Positions 35,093-42,852 of a DNA stretch of 64,000 bases are shown piece by piece (the first letter of the stretch is position 1; each line of letters starts with the position of its first letter). A program made the translations under genes and the position numbers. The stretch is from a virus, in the IMG/VR virus record IMGVR_UViG_3300025889_000073, positions 1 through 64,000 of that record; one strand, written 5' to 3'. The notes under the pieces were generated by a model that saw only the letters and a list, made by a program, of their open reading frames with translations, had not been told where the DNA came from and searched no databases.

Positions 35093-35333
35093 AGAACTTG
35101 CCAAACAGGCAGAAGACCATGCTGATAATCAAGGCTTTTTCGTTACAATCGATTTCGCAAGTGATTACCAAGACTGTCTCATGGAAAAGTTCGCCGAGTT
35201 GATTGTTCGAGAATGTGTTAAAGAAATGTCTGAGCAAATGTATTTGCATCATATTCATACCGATCAGTCAAACAATCCTAACTTTTATAAAGCAGTCGAG
35301 AAAACCCTAAAACATTTCGGAGTTGAAGAATGA
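35076..35333 (+). CDS. MNERI-family small protein, copy 1
   Basis: This 85-residue protein starts MNERIKELAKQAE and has KFAELIVRECVKEM, a pattern repeated in the genes at 35330, 35707 and 35931. Similar short proteins are common in phages. The nucleotides around the start are nearly identical between copies, which suggests tandem duplication. Function unknown. Confidence 0.6.
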   Translation: MNERIKELAKQAEDHADNQGFFVTIDFASDYQDCLMEKFAELIVRECVKEMSEQMYLHHIHTDQSNNPNFYKAVEKTLKHFGVEE

Positions 35334-35536
35334 ACGAACGAATTAAAGAACTTGCTCATGAGGCTGGATTACCAACATATAATCCGGAAGGCATTCCAAC
35401 TAAATTAGAAAAGTTCGCCGAGTTGATCCTAGAGGATGTTATGTCTATCTGCGAGGATTTTGGCGATAAGGGTATGGATGGTCATTATTGTGTCGATGCA
35501 ATTGCAAAAAAGTATTCGATGCATCAATGGAGTTGA
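35330..35536 (+). CDS. MNERI-family small protein, copy 2
   Basis: This 68-residue protein starts MNERIKELAHEAG and keeps KLEKFAELILEDV. It overlaps copy 1 by ATGA. The C-terminal third differs from copy 1. Confidence 0.6.
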   Translation: MNERIKELAHEAGLPTYNPEGIPTKLEKFAELILEDVMSICEDFGDKGMDGHYCVDAIAKKYSMHQWS

Positions 35537-35539
35537 AGA

Positions 35540-35710
35540 ATGACTAAATGGATTGATCCGCCGAGTGGATGGAAATACGGATTCCCCAAGCCTATTCCCG
35601 ATGATATCGTTAATTTTGAAGATTGGCTCGTATCTGAGGGTTATCCCCGTGCTGAAATAGAAAAGATGGGTGATTACTTCTTTTGTAGTCATTGGGAAAC
35701 TGAAGAATGA
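35540..35710 (+). CDS. Small Trp-rich protein
   Basis: A 56-residue frame sits between MNERI copies, behind GTTGAAGAA. It has KWIDPPSGWKYGFPKP and an acidic end. The shared junction sequence with its neighbours suggests it travelled as a cassette. Confidence 0.5.
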   Translation: MTKWIDPPSGWKYGFPKPIPDDIVNFEDWLVSEGYPRAEIEKMGDYFFCSHWETEE

Positions 35711-35934
35711 ACGAACGAATTCGAAAACTTGTAAAACAAGCCGGCGGTGAATTCTGGCAACGACTGGAAAATGATGTGGTCAATCCAGAAGCATACATTA
35801 CCTTTGACCCGCCCGAGAGTTTGGAAAATTTTGTGATGCTAGTGATCCAAGACTACGAAAACGACAAACGAGAAAGTCGCCGTGAAGTTAAAAGCAAGTT
35901 AGGTTACAGTCGTATAGGAAGGAACAATGTATGA
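35707..35934 (+). CDS. MNERI-family small protein, copy 3
   Basis: This 75-residue protein starts MNERIRKLVKQAGGEF and has LENFVMLVIQDYEN in place of the FAELI motif, so it is the most diverged copy. The C-terminus is basic. Confidence 0.55.
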   Translation: MNERIRKLVKQAGGEFWQRLENDVVNPEAYITFDPPESLENFVMLVIQDYENDKRESRREVKSKLGYSRIGRNNV

Positions 35935-36173
35935 ACGAACGAATTAAACACCTTGCTGAACAAACATCATACATTTGGCATACCAGCGGCGACCCACAAA
36001 TTTACGAATTTACACCAGAGAAATTGGAAAAGTTCTCCGAGTTGATTGTTAAGGAGCGTGAATGGGTTTGGTTGACAAAAGAAGAAGTTGACTCATGGGA
36101 ACTACCTGATTGCCCTACGGTGTTTGAGTTTGTGCAGTTCATTGAAGCCAAGGTCAAGGAGAAAAACACATGA
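35931..36173 (+). CDS. MNERI-family small protein, copy 4
   Basis: This 80-residue protein starts MNERIKHLAEQTS and has KLEKFSELIVKERE, then WVWLTKEEVDSWELPD and an EAKVKEKNT tail. That tail recurs in the next gene (EAKLKEKNT), a further sign of segment shuffling. Confidence 0.6.
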   Translation: MNERIKHLAEQTSYIWHTSGDPQIYEFTPEKLEKFSELIVKEREWVWLTKEEVDSWELPDCPTVFEFVQFIEAKVKEKNT

Positions 36174-36412
36174 GCATCCCAGCAATGAGGCAAGCATCGG
36201 ATGCTATTCTTAATGTTTTGGCTGGTGGGGAGTTTGATAACCCAGTATGTGACTTGAAGCAAGCTGCATTAGCACTACAGCAAGCCATAGCAAAAGCTGA
36301 GAAGCGTGAATGGGTTGGTCTGACGGATGAGGAAAAAGGCTGGTGTGCTGCGTCTACATATACTGAAACAATTGAACGTGTAGAAGCCAAGCTCAAGGAA
36401 AAGAATACATGA
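36170..36412 (+). CDS. Small protein sharing its tail with copy 4
   Basis: This 80-residue protein has an Ala-rich N-terminal helix and a C-terminal half (EWVGLTDEEKGWCAA, then VEAKLKEKNT) that matches the tail of the previous gene. EWVGLTDEE-type tails are common in phage and prophage small proteins. Function unknown. Confidence 0.55.
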   Translation: MSIPAMRQASDAILNVLAGGEFDNPVCDLKQAALALQQAIAKAEKREWVGLTDEEKGWCAASTYTETIERVEAKLKEKNT

Positions 36413-36606
36413 TACAAGGTTCCTGCGGACACGAAGTAGAGCATATATCAGATTTATGGAAGTGTACCATTGGGGATTATGATGAACACAATCAGCGGTG
36501 TATATATTATGGCACGGCGTGTAAGGAATGCTATGACAAATACGAAAAAGATGGTATAATCCTACATGACGAAGGCGAAGAAAATAAATGGATGGACGGT
36601 AAATGA
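36409..36606 (+). CDS. Small Cys-rich protein
   Basis: This 65-residue protein has five Cys and two His in positions (SCGHEVEH, KCT, RCIYYGTACKEC) that suggest a zinc-binding knuckle. It overlaps both neighbours. Confidence 0.5.
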   Translation: MIQGSCGHEVEHISDLWKCTIGDYDEHNQRCIYYGTACKECYDKYEKDGIILHDEGEENKWMDGK

Positions 36607-36998
36607 CGGTCACATACTCTACTAACTGGATGGGTCCGGTCGGGATGTGGTGGTATCGTGAGCGAAATCTTACCGTGACAAAGACTGTGGTTCAGAAAGA
36701 AGATTCTAAGTATACCAGACGTAAGAAGGGTGACATCTACCAGGTAGAGGAAGTAACTCAGCAATGGGGTGGTGGTCGTATTGATATCCGAGGTGAAGGC
36801 CTAGGTCCTTATGGCGACGAGATGGGCTTGCCAATCATGCGAGGTGATTGTTACAGACGATTCAGCGAGTGGTTAAATACATTTGAAACAGATGATGTTT
36901 GGACTCTTGCTCAGTTGGTTGAGATGTACGAAAAAGACAATCCTAAGATCATTTGGGCTGATGATGTTTTTGGGGATATGGAGAAAAACAATGGATGA
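36603..36998 (+). CDS. Conserved phage protein, unknown function
   Basis: This 131-residue protein is rich in Trp, Tyr, Gly and charged residues, with GGGRIDIRGEG and LPIMRGDCYRRFSEWL as its best-defined segments. I recall similar phage proteins without function. Confidence 0.55.
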   Translation: MTVTYSTNWMGPVGMWWYRERNLTVTKTVVQKEDSKYTRRKKGDIYQVEEVTQQWGGGRIDIRGEGLGPYGDEMGLPIMRGDCYRRFSEWLNTFETDDVWTLAQLVEMYEKDNPKIIWADDVFGDMEKNNG

Positions 36999-37173
36999 AT
37001 TTAGTGATGGTAAAGCAATTTTTTCAAACAACATGACAAAAGAAGACGTAAATCGAGAAAATGCTCAACAACAGAAAGAAGATATTGAGCATCAGAAAAA
37101 ACAGATTGACGAGCAGGCAGAAGAAATTAAGCGTCAGCAAGAACTAATTGAAAAGAGATTACGAGGCGAATAA
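36991..37173 (+). CDS. Small coiled coil protein
   Basis: Start at 36991 overlaps the previous gene by 8 bases. The 60-residue product has a Gln/Glu/Lys coiled coil (about residues 24-58). Function unknown. Confidence 0.55.
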   Translation: MDEFSDGKAIFSNNMTKEDVNRENAQQQKEDIEHQKKQIDEQAEEIKRQQELIEKRLRGE

Positions 37174-37176
37174 CAC

Positions 37177-37332
37177 ATGACAAAAGAAGAAAAGATTGTA
37201 AATGCAGCATTGCAAGTACAAGCTGGATGCTCTCTTAAAGATTTTCTTGATGATGATGAAATTGAAGAAGCAATATCCATGTTGGCTGATGTTTTGATAG
37301 CCACTGGTGTAAGATTGGATCCTGAAGAATGA
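37177..37332 (+). CDS. Small acidic protein
   Basis: A 51-residue frame between two coupled genes, with an acidic DFLDDDEIEEA segment and a hydrophobic helix. Its stop overlaps the next ATG. Confidence 0.45.
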   Translation: MTKEEKIVNAALQVQAGCSLKDFLDDDEIEEAISMLADVLIATGVRLDPEE

Positions 37333-38003
37333 AAGTCTATATTGGCCCTTATAAAAATTGGTACGGTCCACATCAGCTGGCCAAGACGCTATGCTTTTGG
37401 GCTAAGAAGACCGTTGTCGATGAATACGGTATGAAGGACTATCCTGACTATGTCTTCAAGCTCGGTGAGTGGCTTGCATATGGCAAGTGGCGTGGGATTG
37501 ATAACATTCCTATTGATTCTAAGAATTTATTCATGTCAGTCGATGAGGAGAAGAAGACTTTTCTTTATCATCTGTTAGAATGGATTGAATCCAAGCGTAG
37601 TCGTAAGATTAAGATTCGTATTGACGAGTACGATACGTGGTCAATGGATCACACTTTGGCGTTGATTGCACTTCCTATGCTTAAGCAATTGAAAGAGACT
37701 CAACACGGTTCTGCTCGGGTTGACTTGGAAGATGTACCGCCTGAGATGCAACTGGTCAGTACTGAAGACTGGGACGATCAACTGGTGTTCGACTTCTACA
37801 ACAATCCTGAATCATCAAAGCAAAAAGTTCAATGCGATGTTCATGATCGTTGGAATTGGGTGCTGGATGAGATGATCTTTGCATTTGAGTTTATTGCAGA
37901 TGACAACAAGCGCTATTCAGATAAGTTCGATGAAGAGGCAAATGCCCGAGTAGCAAACGGGTTGAGGTTGTTTGGTAAGTACTATCAAGGATTATGGGAT
38001 TGA
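37329..38003 (+). CDS. Conserved T4-like phage protein (MKVxIxxYKNW family)
   Basis: This 224-residue protein starts MKVYIGPYKNWYGPHQLA and has DEYDTWSMDHTLALIALPMLK, motifs conserved in many T4-like phages and also in a 19-residue remnant at 63498. The C-terminal WNWVLDEMIFAFEFI helix is also typical. Function is unknown to me. Confidence 0.7.
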   Translation: MKVYIGPYKNWYGPHQLAKTLCFWAKKTVVDEYGMKDYPDYVFKLGEWLAYGKWRGIDNIPIDSKNLFMSVDEEKKTFLYHLLEWIESKRSRKIKIRIDEYDTWSMDHTLALIALPMLKQLKETQHGSARVDLEDVPPEMQLVSTEDWDDQLVFDFYNNPESSKQKVQCDVHDRWNWVLDEMIFAFEFIADDNKRYSDKFDEEANARVANGLRLFGKYYQGLWD

Positions 38004-38005
38004 TT

Positions 38006-38059
38006 ATGGAATACAATAGATTTGATTTAGAATGGATGATGGAGTTTTATACGAAATGA
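38006..38059 (+). CDS. 17-residue micro-ORF coupled to next gene
   Basis: A short frame from ATG 38006 ends in ATGA shared with the ATG at 38056. It may only serve to bring ribosomes to the next gene, which lacks a good binding site. Confidence 0.25.
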   Translation: MEYNRFDLEWMMEFYTK

Positions 38060-38271
38060 ACCAGAAAATGCGAGATATAGTTGCCGACTGTATGATTATG
38101 AACCCATCGAATATGACACTTCCGGCGGATAGGTTTGATTATGGTAAGTTCGCATCACAAATTATACAAGAATGTGCTAATATAGCATTTGAGTATTCTT
38201 TATCAGAACGTACTCGTATTGCCATATTGAACCTATTGAAAGATGAAAATGGAAACCAAAGAGATATTTAA
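38056..38271 (+). CDS. Small protein related to the MNERI family
   Basis: This 71-residue protein starts MNQKMRDIVADC and has KFASQIIQECANIA, comparable to the KFAELIVREC motif of the 35 kb array. The start at 38032 is possible but 38056 is better aligned with the family. Confidence 0.5.
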   Translation: MNQKMRDIVADCMIMNPSNMTLPADRFDYGKFASQIIQECANIAFEYSLSERTRIAILNLLKDENGNQRDI

Positions 38272-38389
38272 ATGGATTGGTATCGCAGTACTTGTATACC
38301 TGGTCTTTAACTTACTGATGGCGGCGATGACTTTCGGACAAGCAATGTTGTTTTTTGGATTGTTTAAAAGTCTAATCGCTACAATGTAA
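38249..38389 (+). CDS. Small membrane peptide
   Basis: A 46-residue frame overlapping the previous gene by 23 bases has a long hydrophobic stretch (GIAVLVYLVFNLLMAAM). Probably a single-pass membrane peptide. Confidence 0.4.
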   Translation: METKEIFKWIGIAVLVYLVFNLLMAAMTFGQAMLFFGLFKSLIATM

Positions 38390-38526
38390 TGTTCGAAGAA
38401 TTTTTGTGGACGCTCAAAATATTAGGATGGAAAAATATACTCTTAATGTTTGTTGCATTCCTGTGCGAAATGTCTTTTATAGCGCTAATTATAATTTCGG
38501 CCGTACAGCTCGGAAACGCTGGATAA
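38389..38526 (+). CDS. Small membrane peptide
   Basis: A 45-residue frame coupled to the previous stop (TAATG) has one membrane segment (LMFVAFLCEMSFIALIII). Function unknown. Confidence 0.4.
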   Translation: MFEEFLWTLKILGWKNILLMFVAFLCEMSFIALIIISAVQLGNAG

Positions 38527-38531
38527 GATAG

Positions 38532-38539
38532 AATAAATA
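38532..38539 (+). promoter_or_regulatory. T4-type late promoter (AATAAATA)
   Basis: AATAAATA lies 25 bases before the ATG at 38565, which has AAAGGGG as binding site. It marks the change from early small genes to a late gene. Confidence 0.5.
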
Positions 38540-38564
38540 GCAAACGAAACTTAAAGGGGTTTTT

Positions 38565-38936
38565 ATGACAGCAGAAGCAATACTACCAAGAGTAAAACCA
38601 GGAGACGAAGAATTACCAGGAGGTAGTAAATCGTCCCAAGGAAATACAATTATACCTAGACCAAGAACTCAAAAGGTTTGGTGCCGGCAATGTAATGAAT
38701 TTCATTCGACTATGGATGTACAGGCCACCGGAACAGAAGAAGAAGGTGACAACACCATACTCAAGTTTAGATGTTGGAATAACAACAATGATGGCCAGGT
38801 TAATTTGAAAGGCCTTTTGGTTGACGAACATGAAGAAAACACATACGATGAACTACCAATCGAACTAATCCACGAAGGACCAGTAGAGGGTGCCATACTG
38901 GACGGAGATGGTACACCAGCAACACCACAGGAGTAA
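38565..38936 (+). CDS. Hypothetical late protein with CxxC
   Basis: This 123-residue acidic protein has VWCRQCNEFH and a later Cys in FRCWNNN, a possible zinc site. The N-terminus is Pro/Gly/Ser-rich and the C-terminus Glu/Asp/Gly-rich, so it may be partly disordered. A late box is upstream. Confidence 0.5.
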   Translation: MTAEAILPRVKPGDEELPGGSKSSQGNTIIPRPRTQKVWCRQCNEFHSTMDVQATGTEEEGDNTILKFRCWNNNNDGQVNLKGLLVDEHEENTYDELPIELIHEGPVEGAILDGDGTPATPQE

Positions 38937-38939
38937 AAT

Positions 38940-39059
38940 ATGAATGAATATGAAATTGATTATGAAAAACTTAATGAAACTGAATTGTATGTTACAATTA
39001 ATCCAGAAGATGTAGAAACTCAATGGGAAATTTCAGATGAGAATTACTGGACTGAATAA
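38940..39059 (+). CDS. Small acidic protein
   Basis: A 39-residue frame of mostly Glu, Asp, Tyr, Asn and Thr follows the previous gene by three bases and overlaps the next. Support is limited to context. Confidence 0.35.
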   Translation: MNEYEIDYEKLNETELYVTINPEDVETQWEISDENYWTE

Positions 39060-39276
39060 AAACCAAGTTGAAATGTTGGAGATGATGTGGTCGTTCGAAA
39101 CACAGGAAGAACTGGTGGAATGGATGGACACACTTACGGAAAAAGAAGTTCGGCAAGTACAATCTCTATTGGAACTTGTTAGATTTGAATTAATCGAAGA
39201 ACGAATTAATAGAGATGGTTGTTTTGATGCCATAGTTTACTTACAAAAATATAAATTGTATAATGACTTTCATTAA
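39037..39276 (+). CDS. Conserved small helical protein
   Basis: This 79-residue protein has MLEMMWSFETQEELVEWMD, a motif known to me from short T4-like phage proteins. It is helical throughout. Function unknown. Confidence 0.6.
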   Translation: MRITGLNKNQVEMLEMMWSFETQEELVEWMDTLTEKEVRQVQSLLELVRFELIEERINRDGCFDAIVYLQKYKLYNDFH

Positions 39277-39433
39277 AAATCCTCCTTCAGAAGAAATATT
39301 AGAAGCCTATAAAAAATGGTGGTTTGAAAGAATGAATAATGCGAAATATAGGAATGATAATACAAAAATTCCTCTGCTTCCAGATTTTTTCGAAACATTT
39401 ACAGCCGGCTGGGAAGCGAAAAAAAATAAATGA
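39263..39433 (+). CDS. Small protein, unknown function
   Basis: A 56-residue frame overlaps both neighbours and ends with FFETFTAGWEAKKNK, a pattern like the FxAGWxA motif of short phage proteins. Function unknown. Confidence 0.5.
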   Translation: MTFIKNPPSEEILEAYKKWWFERMNNAKYRNDNTKIPLLPDFFETFTAGWEAKKNK

Positions 39434-39828
39434 AACAAGAATATGATGGAATCTTTTTTACACCTAACCCCGATTCCGATGATGAAAATGAACTTAAACT
39501 TTCCTTTTTTGATTTTAAGGACGAGTTCGCCAACAAAGAATCAATAGAGGGTACACAAATCGGCGATAAGTATTATGTTGCTTTTTTTCAACGTGATGAA
39601 GAAGGTGATGTTGAATTTGATGGTTCTTTTGAGGCTATCTTTGCCGACCCTAAAGTTTATATACAAAGATTGGCTGGAACAAAAGTTTATGGCTGCATTG
39701 TTCGGAAAACAGAAAATTCGGGCGAATGGTTTCAAAATTACCTCACAAATGCTCTGGAAAAAGTTAAAATACGAAAATTGATGACATACTGTAAAGCAAT
39801 TGTAGATGCCGAAGTGAAAAGGACATGA
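39430..39828 (+). CDS. Hypothetical protein
   Basis: This 132-residue acidic protein appears beta-rich in its first two thirds and helical at its end. No family is recognised. It overlaps the previous gene by ATGA. Confidence 0.5.
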   Translation: MKQEYDGIFFTPNPDSDDENELKLSFFDFKDEFANKESIEGTQIGDKYYVAFFQRDEEGDVEFDGSFEAIFADPKVYIQRLAGTKVYGCIVRKTENSGEWFQNYLTNALEKVKIRKLMTYCKAIVDAEVKRT

Positions 39829-39830
39829 TT

Positions 39831-40100
39831 ATGGAAAATTTTAACACGCCAAGAGGCAAAGAATGGATTCATAGCGTTCTAAAAATGCATGAAACCTCAA
39901 TAGTGTTCACAAAAAAAGACGGAACTGAGCGAAAAATGCTTTGTACACTCTTGGAAGACAAAATTCCGAGCGAAAAAATGCCAAAAAATTCAGGAAAAGC
40001 AAAAAATGAAGATTCTATTGCTGTTTTTGACTTGGAAAAGCAAGACTGGCGCTCATTCCGGTTTGATTCTGTGAAGGAAGTTAATTTTTCAATCGAATAA
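39831..40100 (+). CDS. DUF2693-like SH3-barrel protein
   Basis: Start 39831 is chosen for the spacing from AAAGGA at 39818; ATG 39825 is possible. The 89-residue product has VFTKKDGTERKMLCTL and VFDLEKQDWRSFRFDS, which fit the SH3 beta-barrel family DUF2693 of phages. Function unknown. Confidence 0.7.
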   Translation: MENFNTPRGKEWIHSVLKMHETSIVFTKKDGTERKMLCTLLEDKIPSEKMPKNSGKAKNEDSIAVFDLEKQDWRSFRFDSVKEVNFSIE

Positions 40101-40101
40101 A

Positions 40102-40776
40102 ATGAAAAAAGCAATATTCACATATCACAATAGACAAATTTCGCCTAAAATTGTGACCTTACAACAAGAAGTCATTGCTAAATTTAGTTCAAAACTAGAT
40201 ATTGACTTTAAAAAGGCGTTTTATTCTGAACCGGATGGTGTAGTTTATCCGGATAATGTGATTGATGTATATTTGAATGAATTATTTTATGAACATGAGT
40301 ATGATTCTGTTTTAATTTTAGACATTGATTGTATTCCATTGAATAATGATGCTCTAGAAACTACGTTTGAAATGATTTCACGCAATTGGTTGGTTGGAAA
40401 TGCTCAGAGGTCACACCATTTAGATAATAATCAACACATTTTTTGTGGAGCTTCTTGTGTTGGAATTTCCAAACAACTTTATGAAGAATTGGGTAAACCT
40501 TCAGCTGAACCTAGTTCTAGGTCCGATATTTGTGAGGAATATACTTGGTTAGCTGAAGAAACAGGAAAAACTGTTAAATTTTTCAAACCATTAGGATATC
40601 AAAAACTTCCATATAATGAAACAAAACCTTGGACACTAAATCATGAAATGAATTCTTATGGAATTGGCACAACTTTTTGTCACGATGATATTCCTTTCTA
40701 TTATCATCTTTTCCAATCAAGATTAGGTTTATATGATGATTTGTTTATTAGAAAGTGTGAATCAATATTGAGATAA
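40102..40776 (+). CDS. Glycosyltransferase-like protein
   Basis: This 224-residue protein has DSVLILDIDCIPLNNDAL near residue 71, a DxD motif in a GT-A setting, and a conserved HIFCGASCVGISK segment. It sits right before the tRNA cluster and the ADP-heptose cassette, so it may use a sugar from that pathway (inference). Confidence 0.6.
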   Translation: MKKAIFTYHNRQISPKIVTLQQEVIAKFSSKLDIDFKKAFYSEPDGVVYPDNVIDVYLNELFYEHEYDSVLILDIDCIPLNNDALETTFEMISRNWLVGNAQRSHHLDNNQHIFCGASCVGISKQLYEELGKPSAEPSSRSDICEEYTWLAEETGKTVKFFKPLGYQKLPYNETKPWTLNHEMNSYGIGTTFCHDDIPFYYHLFQSRLGLYDDLFIRKCESILR

Positions 40777-40778
40777 AA

Positions 40779-40854
40779 GCCGGTTTAGCTCATTTGGTAG
40801 AGCAACGCACTTGTAATGCGTAGGTGGTCAGTTCGAATCCGACAACCGGCACCA
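40779..40854 (+). tRNA. tRNA-Thr (TGT)
   Basis: A full cloverleaf with acceptor GCCGGTT/AACCGGC, D-arm AGCTCATTTGGTAGAGC, anticodon loop CTTGTAA, T-loop TTCGAAT and encoded CCA. It reads ACA, a codon favoured by AT-rich genomes. Confidence 0.93.
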
Positions 40855-40873
40855 TATTAAAGGAGAAATAAAA

Positions 40874-40921
40874 ATGACAATTGAAGAATATTGGAAGTGG
40901 ATACACGAAAACGTACAATAA
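40874..40921 (+). CDS. 15-residue micro-ORF between tRNA genes
   Basis: A frame of 15 codons lies behind AAAGGAG, a good binding site, between tRNA-Thr and tRNA-Leu. It may be a decayed gene end or a micropeptide. Confidence 0.25.
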   Translation: MTIEEYWKWIHENVQ

Positions 40922-40932
40922 AAATTTGTTAT

Positions 40933-41017
40933 GCGACTGTGGCGGAATAGGTAGACGCAACAGACTTAAAATCTGTCGGCTTAGGCCGTGCCGGTTCGAT
41001 TCCGGCCAGTCGTACCA
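40933..41017 (+). tRNA. tRNA-Leu (TAA)
   Basis: An 85-nt class II tRNA with long variable arm, anticodon TAA, T-loop TTCGATT and encoded CCA. The acceptor has a G1-U72 pair. It reads UUA. Confidence 0.92.
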
Positions 41018-41020
41018 ATT

Positions 41021-41097
41021 CTGACCATAGTTCAGCTGGATAGAACAACAGCCTTCTAAGCTGTGGGTCGGGGGTTCGAATCCCTCTGGTCAGGCCA
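41021..41097 (+). tRNA. tRNA-Arg (TCT)
   Basis: A 77-nt cloverleaf with acceptor CTGACCA/TGGTCAG, anticodon loop around TCT, T-loop TTCGAAT and encoded CCA. It reads AGA. Confidence 0.92.
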
Positions 41098-41100
41098 ATT

Positions 41101-41127
41101 CCTCGATAGCTCAGTTGGTAGAGCAGT
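41101..41127 (+). pseudogene. 5' half of a tRNA
   Basis: CCTCGATAGCTCAGTTGGTAG continuing to GAGCAGT is a typical acceptor 5' strand plus complete D-arm, but it stops before any anticodon arm and is joined directly to tRNA-Pro. It is a truncated tRNA, likely left by deletion or recombination. Confidence 0.75.
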
Positions 41128-41204
<77 letters not shown>

Positions 41205-41208
41205 TTAT

Positions 41209-41283
41209 GTGAATGTGGTCGAATGGTTAGGCACCGGATTGCAAATCCGGACTATGCAGGTTCGAATCCTGTCATTCACTCCA
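41209..41283 (+). tRNA. tRNA-Cys (GCA)
   Basis: A 75-nt cloverleaf with acceptor GTGAATG/CATTCAC, anticodon GCA, discriminator U (as required by CysRS) and encoded CCA. Confidence 0.92.
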
Positions 41284-41284
41284 G

Positions 41285-41360
<76 letters not shown>

Positions 41361-41371
41361 TATATATTATT

Positions 41372-41764
41372 ATGAAGAAAATACTTGTTAATGGAACTTT
41401 TGATATTTTACACATTGGTCACATATCATTATTGAATTATGCTAAAGGCCTTGGTGATACTTTAACTGTTGCGATTGATGCTGATAAACGGGTAAAAGAA
41501 AAAAAAGGTGATAGCCGTCCAATAAATAATCAGTATGATAGAATGGTGATGTTAAATAATTTGAAATCTGTTGACAATGTTATTCTTTTTCATACTGATG
41601 AAGATTTGATAGATATAATTAAGAAACACGATGTTTTGGTTAAAGGCTCTGATTATAAAGGTAAAAGTATAATTGGAGAGAAATATGCTAAGGAATTGAT
41701 TTACTATGACCGAATTGAACCCTACTCAACAACAAAAACGATTGAATATATTGTGTCTAGGTGA
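41372..41764 (+). CDS. hldE: HldE adenylyltransferase domain (heptose 1-phosphate adenylyltransferase)
   Basis: This 130-residue protein has NGTFDILHIGHISLL, the nucleotide-binding HxGH motif of cytidylyltransferase-fold enzymes, then VAIDADKRVKEKKGDSRP and VLVKGSDY, typical of the C-terminal domain of HldE (RfaE). That domain makes ADP-glycero-manno-heptose from heptose 1-phosphate. Here it is a separate gene; the kinase domain follows. A glycerol-phosphate cytidylyltransferase is a possible alternative, but the neighbours favour HldE. Confidence 0.8.
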   Translation: MKKILVNGTFDILHIGHISLLNYAKGLGDTLTVAIDADKRVKEKKGDSRPINNQYDRMVMLNNLKSVDNVILFHTDEDLIDIIKKHDVLVKGSDYKGKSIIGEKYAKELIYYDRIEPYSTTKTIEYIVSR

Positions 41765-42512
41765 TTCTTGTATTGACTCCTACCAATTTGGTAATGTCAA
41801 ACGACTAAGTCCCGAAGCACCTGTTCCAATTTTTGAACCAACTGAAAAAATTGTTTCACAAGGAATGGTTACAAATGTTGTAAATAATTTTTTGAAGTTA
41901 GGAGTTACGACTTGTTGTTTATCTGGCCAAGATTATTCAGTTAAAAAAAGATTTATCGATTCTGCTACAAAAAAACATATAATGCGACTTGATGAAAATA
42001 AAATTAGTGACCCTATCAAATTTGAAACTGTAGTTAGAAATTTGCAATTGATGAAACAAGTTGATGCTATTGTAATTTCCGATTATGACAAAGGTTCTAT
42101 TTCAGATAAGTTATTAACGGATTTAAGATTTCATCTTCCTAATGAATTTCATTGTCCGGTTTTTATTGATACGAAGAAAAAAGATTTGGCACGGTTTGAT
42201 GATTGGTTTGTTAAAATAAACAAAAGAGAATTTGATTCTGCAACATCCACTTGTAAAAATTTAATTGTAACTTTAGGTGAAAAAGGTACTTTGGTTTGGA
42301 ATGACACAAAAACTGTACCAACCAAAAAAGTTGATGTTATTGATGTATGTGGTGCCGGCGATACTTATTTGGCTGCGTTTACTTACAAATACTTATTGAC
42401 TAAAGATGTTTATGAAGCTGTAAATTTTGCACATAAAGCAGCAGCTGTTACAGTACAAAAAATTGGAGTTTATGCGCCGACATTGGAGGAAATAAATGTA
42501 CATAACTGGTAA
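41706..42512 (+). CDS. hldE: HldE kinase domain, PfkB family
   Basis: This 268-residue protein overlaps the previous gene by 59 bases (a later TTG start at 41742 is possible). RLSPEAPVPIFEP near residue 32 is the substrate-binding segment of HldE kinases, and DVCGAGDTYLAAF near the C-terminus is the PfkB ATP/anion-hole motif with its catalytic Asp. It would phosphorylate heptose 7-phosphate at C1. Splitting of HldE into two genes, in reversed order from the fused enzyme, is notable. Confidence 0.85.
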   Translation: MTELNPTQQQKRLNILCLGDSCIDSYQFGNVKRLSPEAPVPIFEPTEKIVSQGMVTNVVNNFLKLGVTTCCLSGQDYSVKKRFIDSATKKHIMRLDENKISDPIKFETVVRNLQLMKQVDAIVISDYDKGSISDKLLTDLRFHLPNEFHCPVFIDTKKKDLARFDDWFVKINKREFDSATSTCKNLIVTLGEKGTLVWNDTKTVPTKKVDVIDVCGAGDTYLAAFTYKYLLTKDVYEAVNFAHKAAAVTVQKIGVYAPTLEEINVHNW

Positions 42513-42852
42513 AATTGATAAAGGTTGGGGACACGAAGACATTTGGGTTTCTAATGAAAAGTATTGCAGCAAGTTTTTACATTTTAAAAAAGACGCAAAA
42601 TTTTCAATGCACTTTCATGCTGAAAAGGAAGAAACTTGGTATATAATGAGTGGTGAATTTTTATTGCGAGTAATTGATTTGGATGATGCTAGTCAATACG
42701 AATTTGTTTTGACTAAAGGTGAAGTGTGGCACAATAAAAAATTACAACCACATCAATTGGTTTGTGTTGAAGAAGGAACTATTTTAGAAGTTTCTACTCC
42801 AGATTCTACTGAAGACAACTATAGGATTTTACCCGGAGATTCTCAAACGTGA
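42496..42852 (+). CDS. Cupin-fold protein, sugar-related
   Basis: This 118-residue protein has KFSMHFHAEKEETWYIMSGEF, the cupin metal-site motif (HxH...E), and GEVWHNKKLQPHQL with the second His. Cupins of this type include sugar-phosphate isomerases and sugar-nucleotide epimerases. Its place between HldE and HldD genes suggests a role on heptose intermediates. Confidence 0.75.
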   Translation: MYITGKIDKGWGHEDIWVSNEKYCSKFLHFKKDAKFSMHFHAEKEETWYIMSGEFLLRVIDLDDASQYEFVLTKGEVWHNKKLQPHQLVCVEEGTILEVSTPDSTEDNYRILPGDSQT

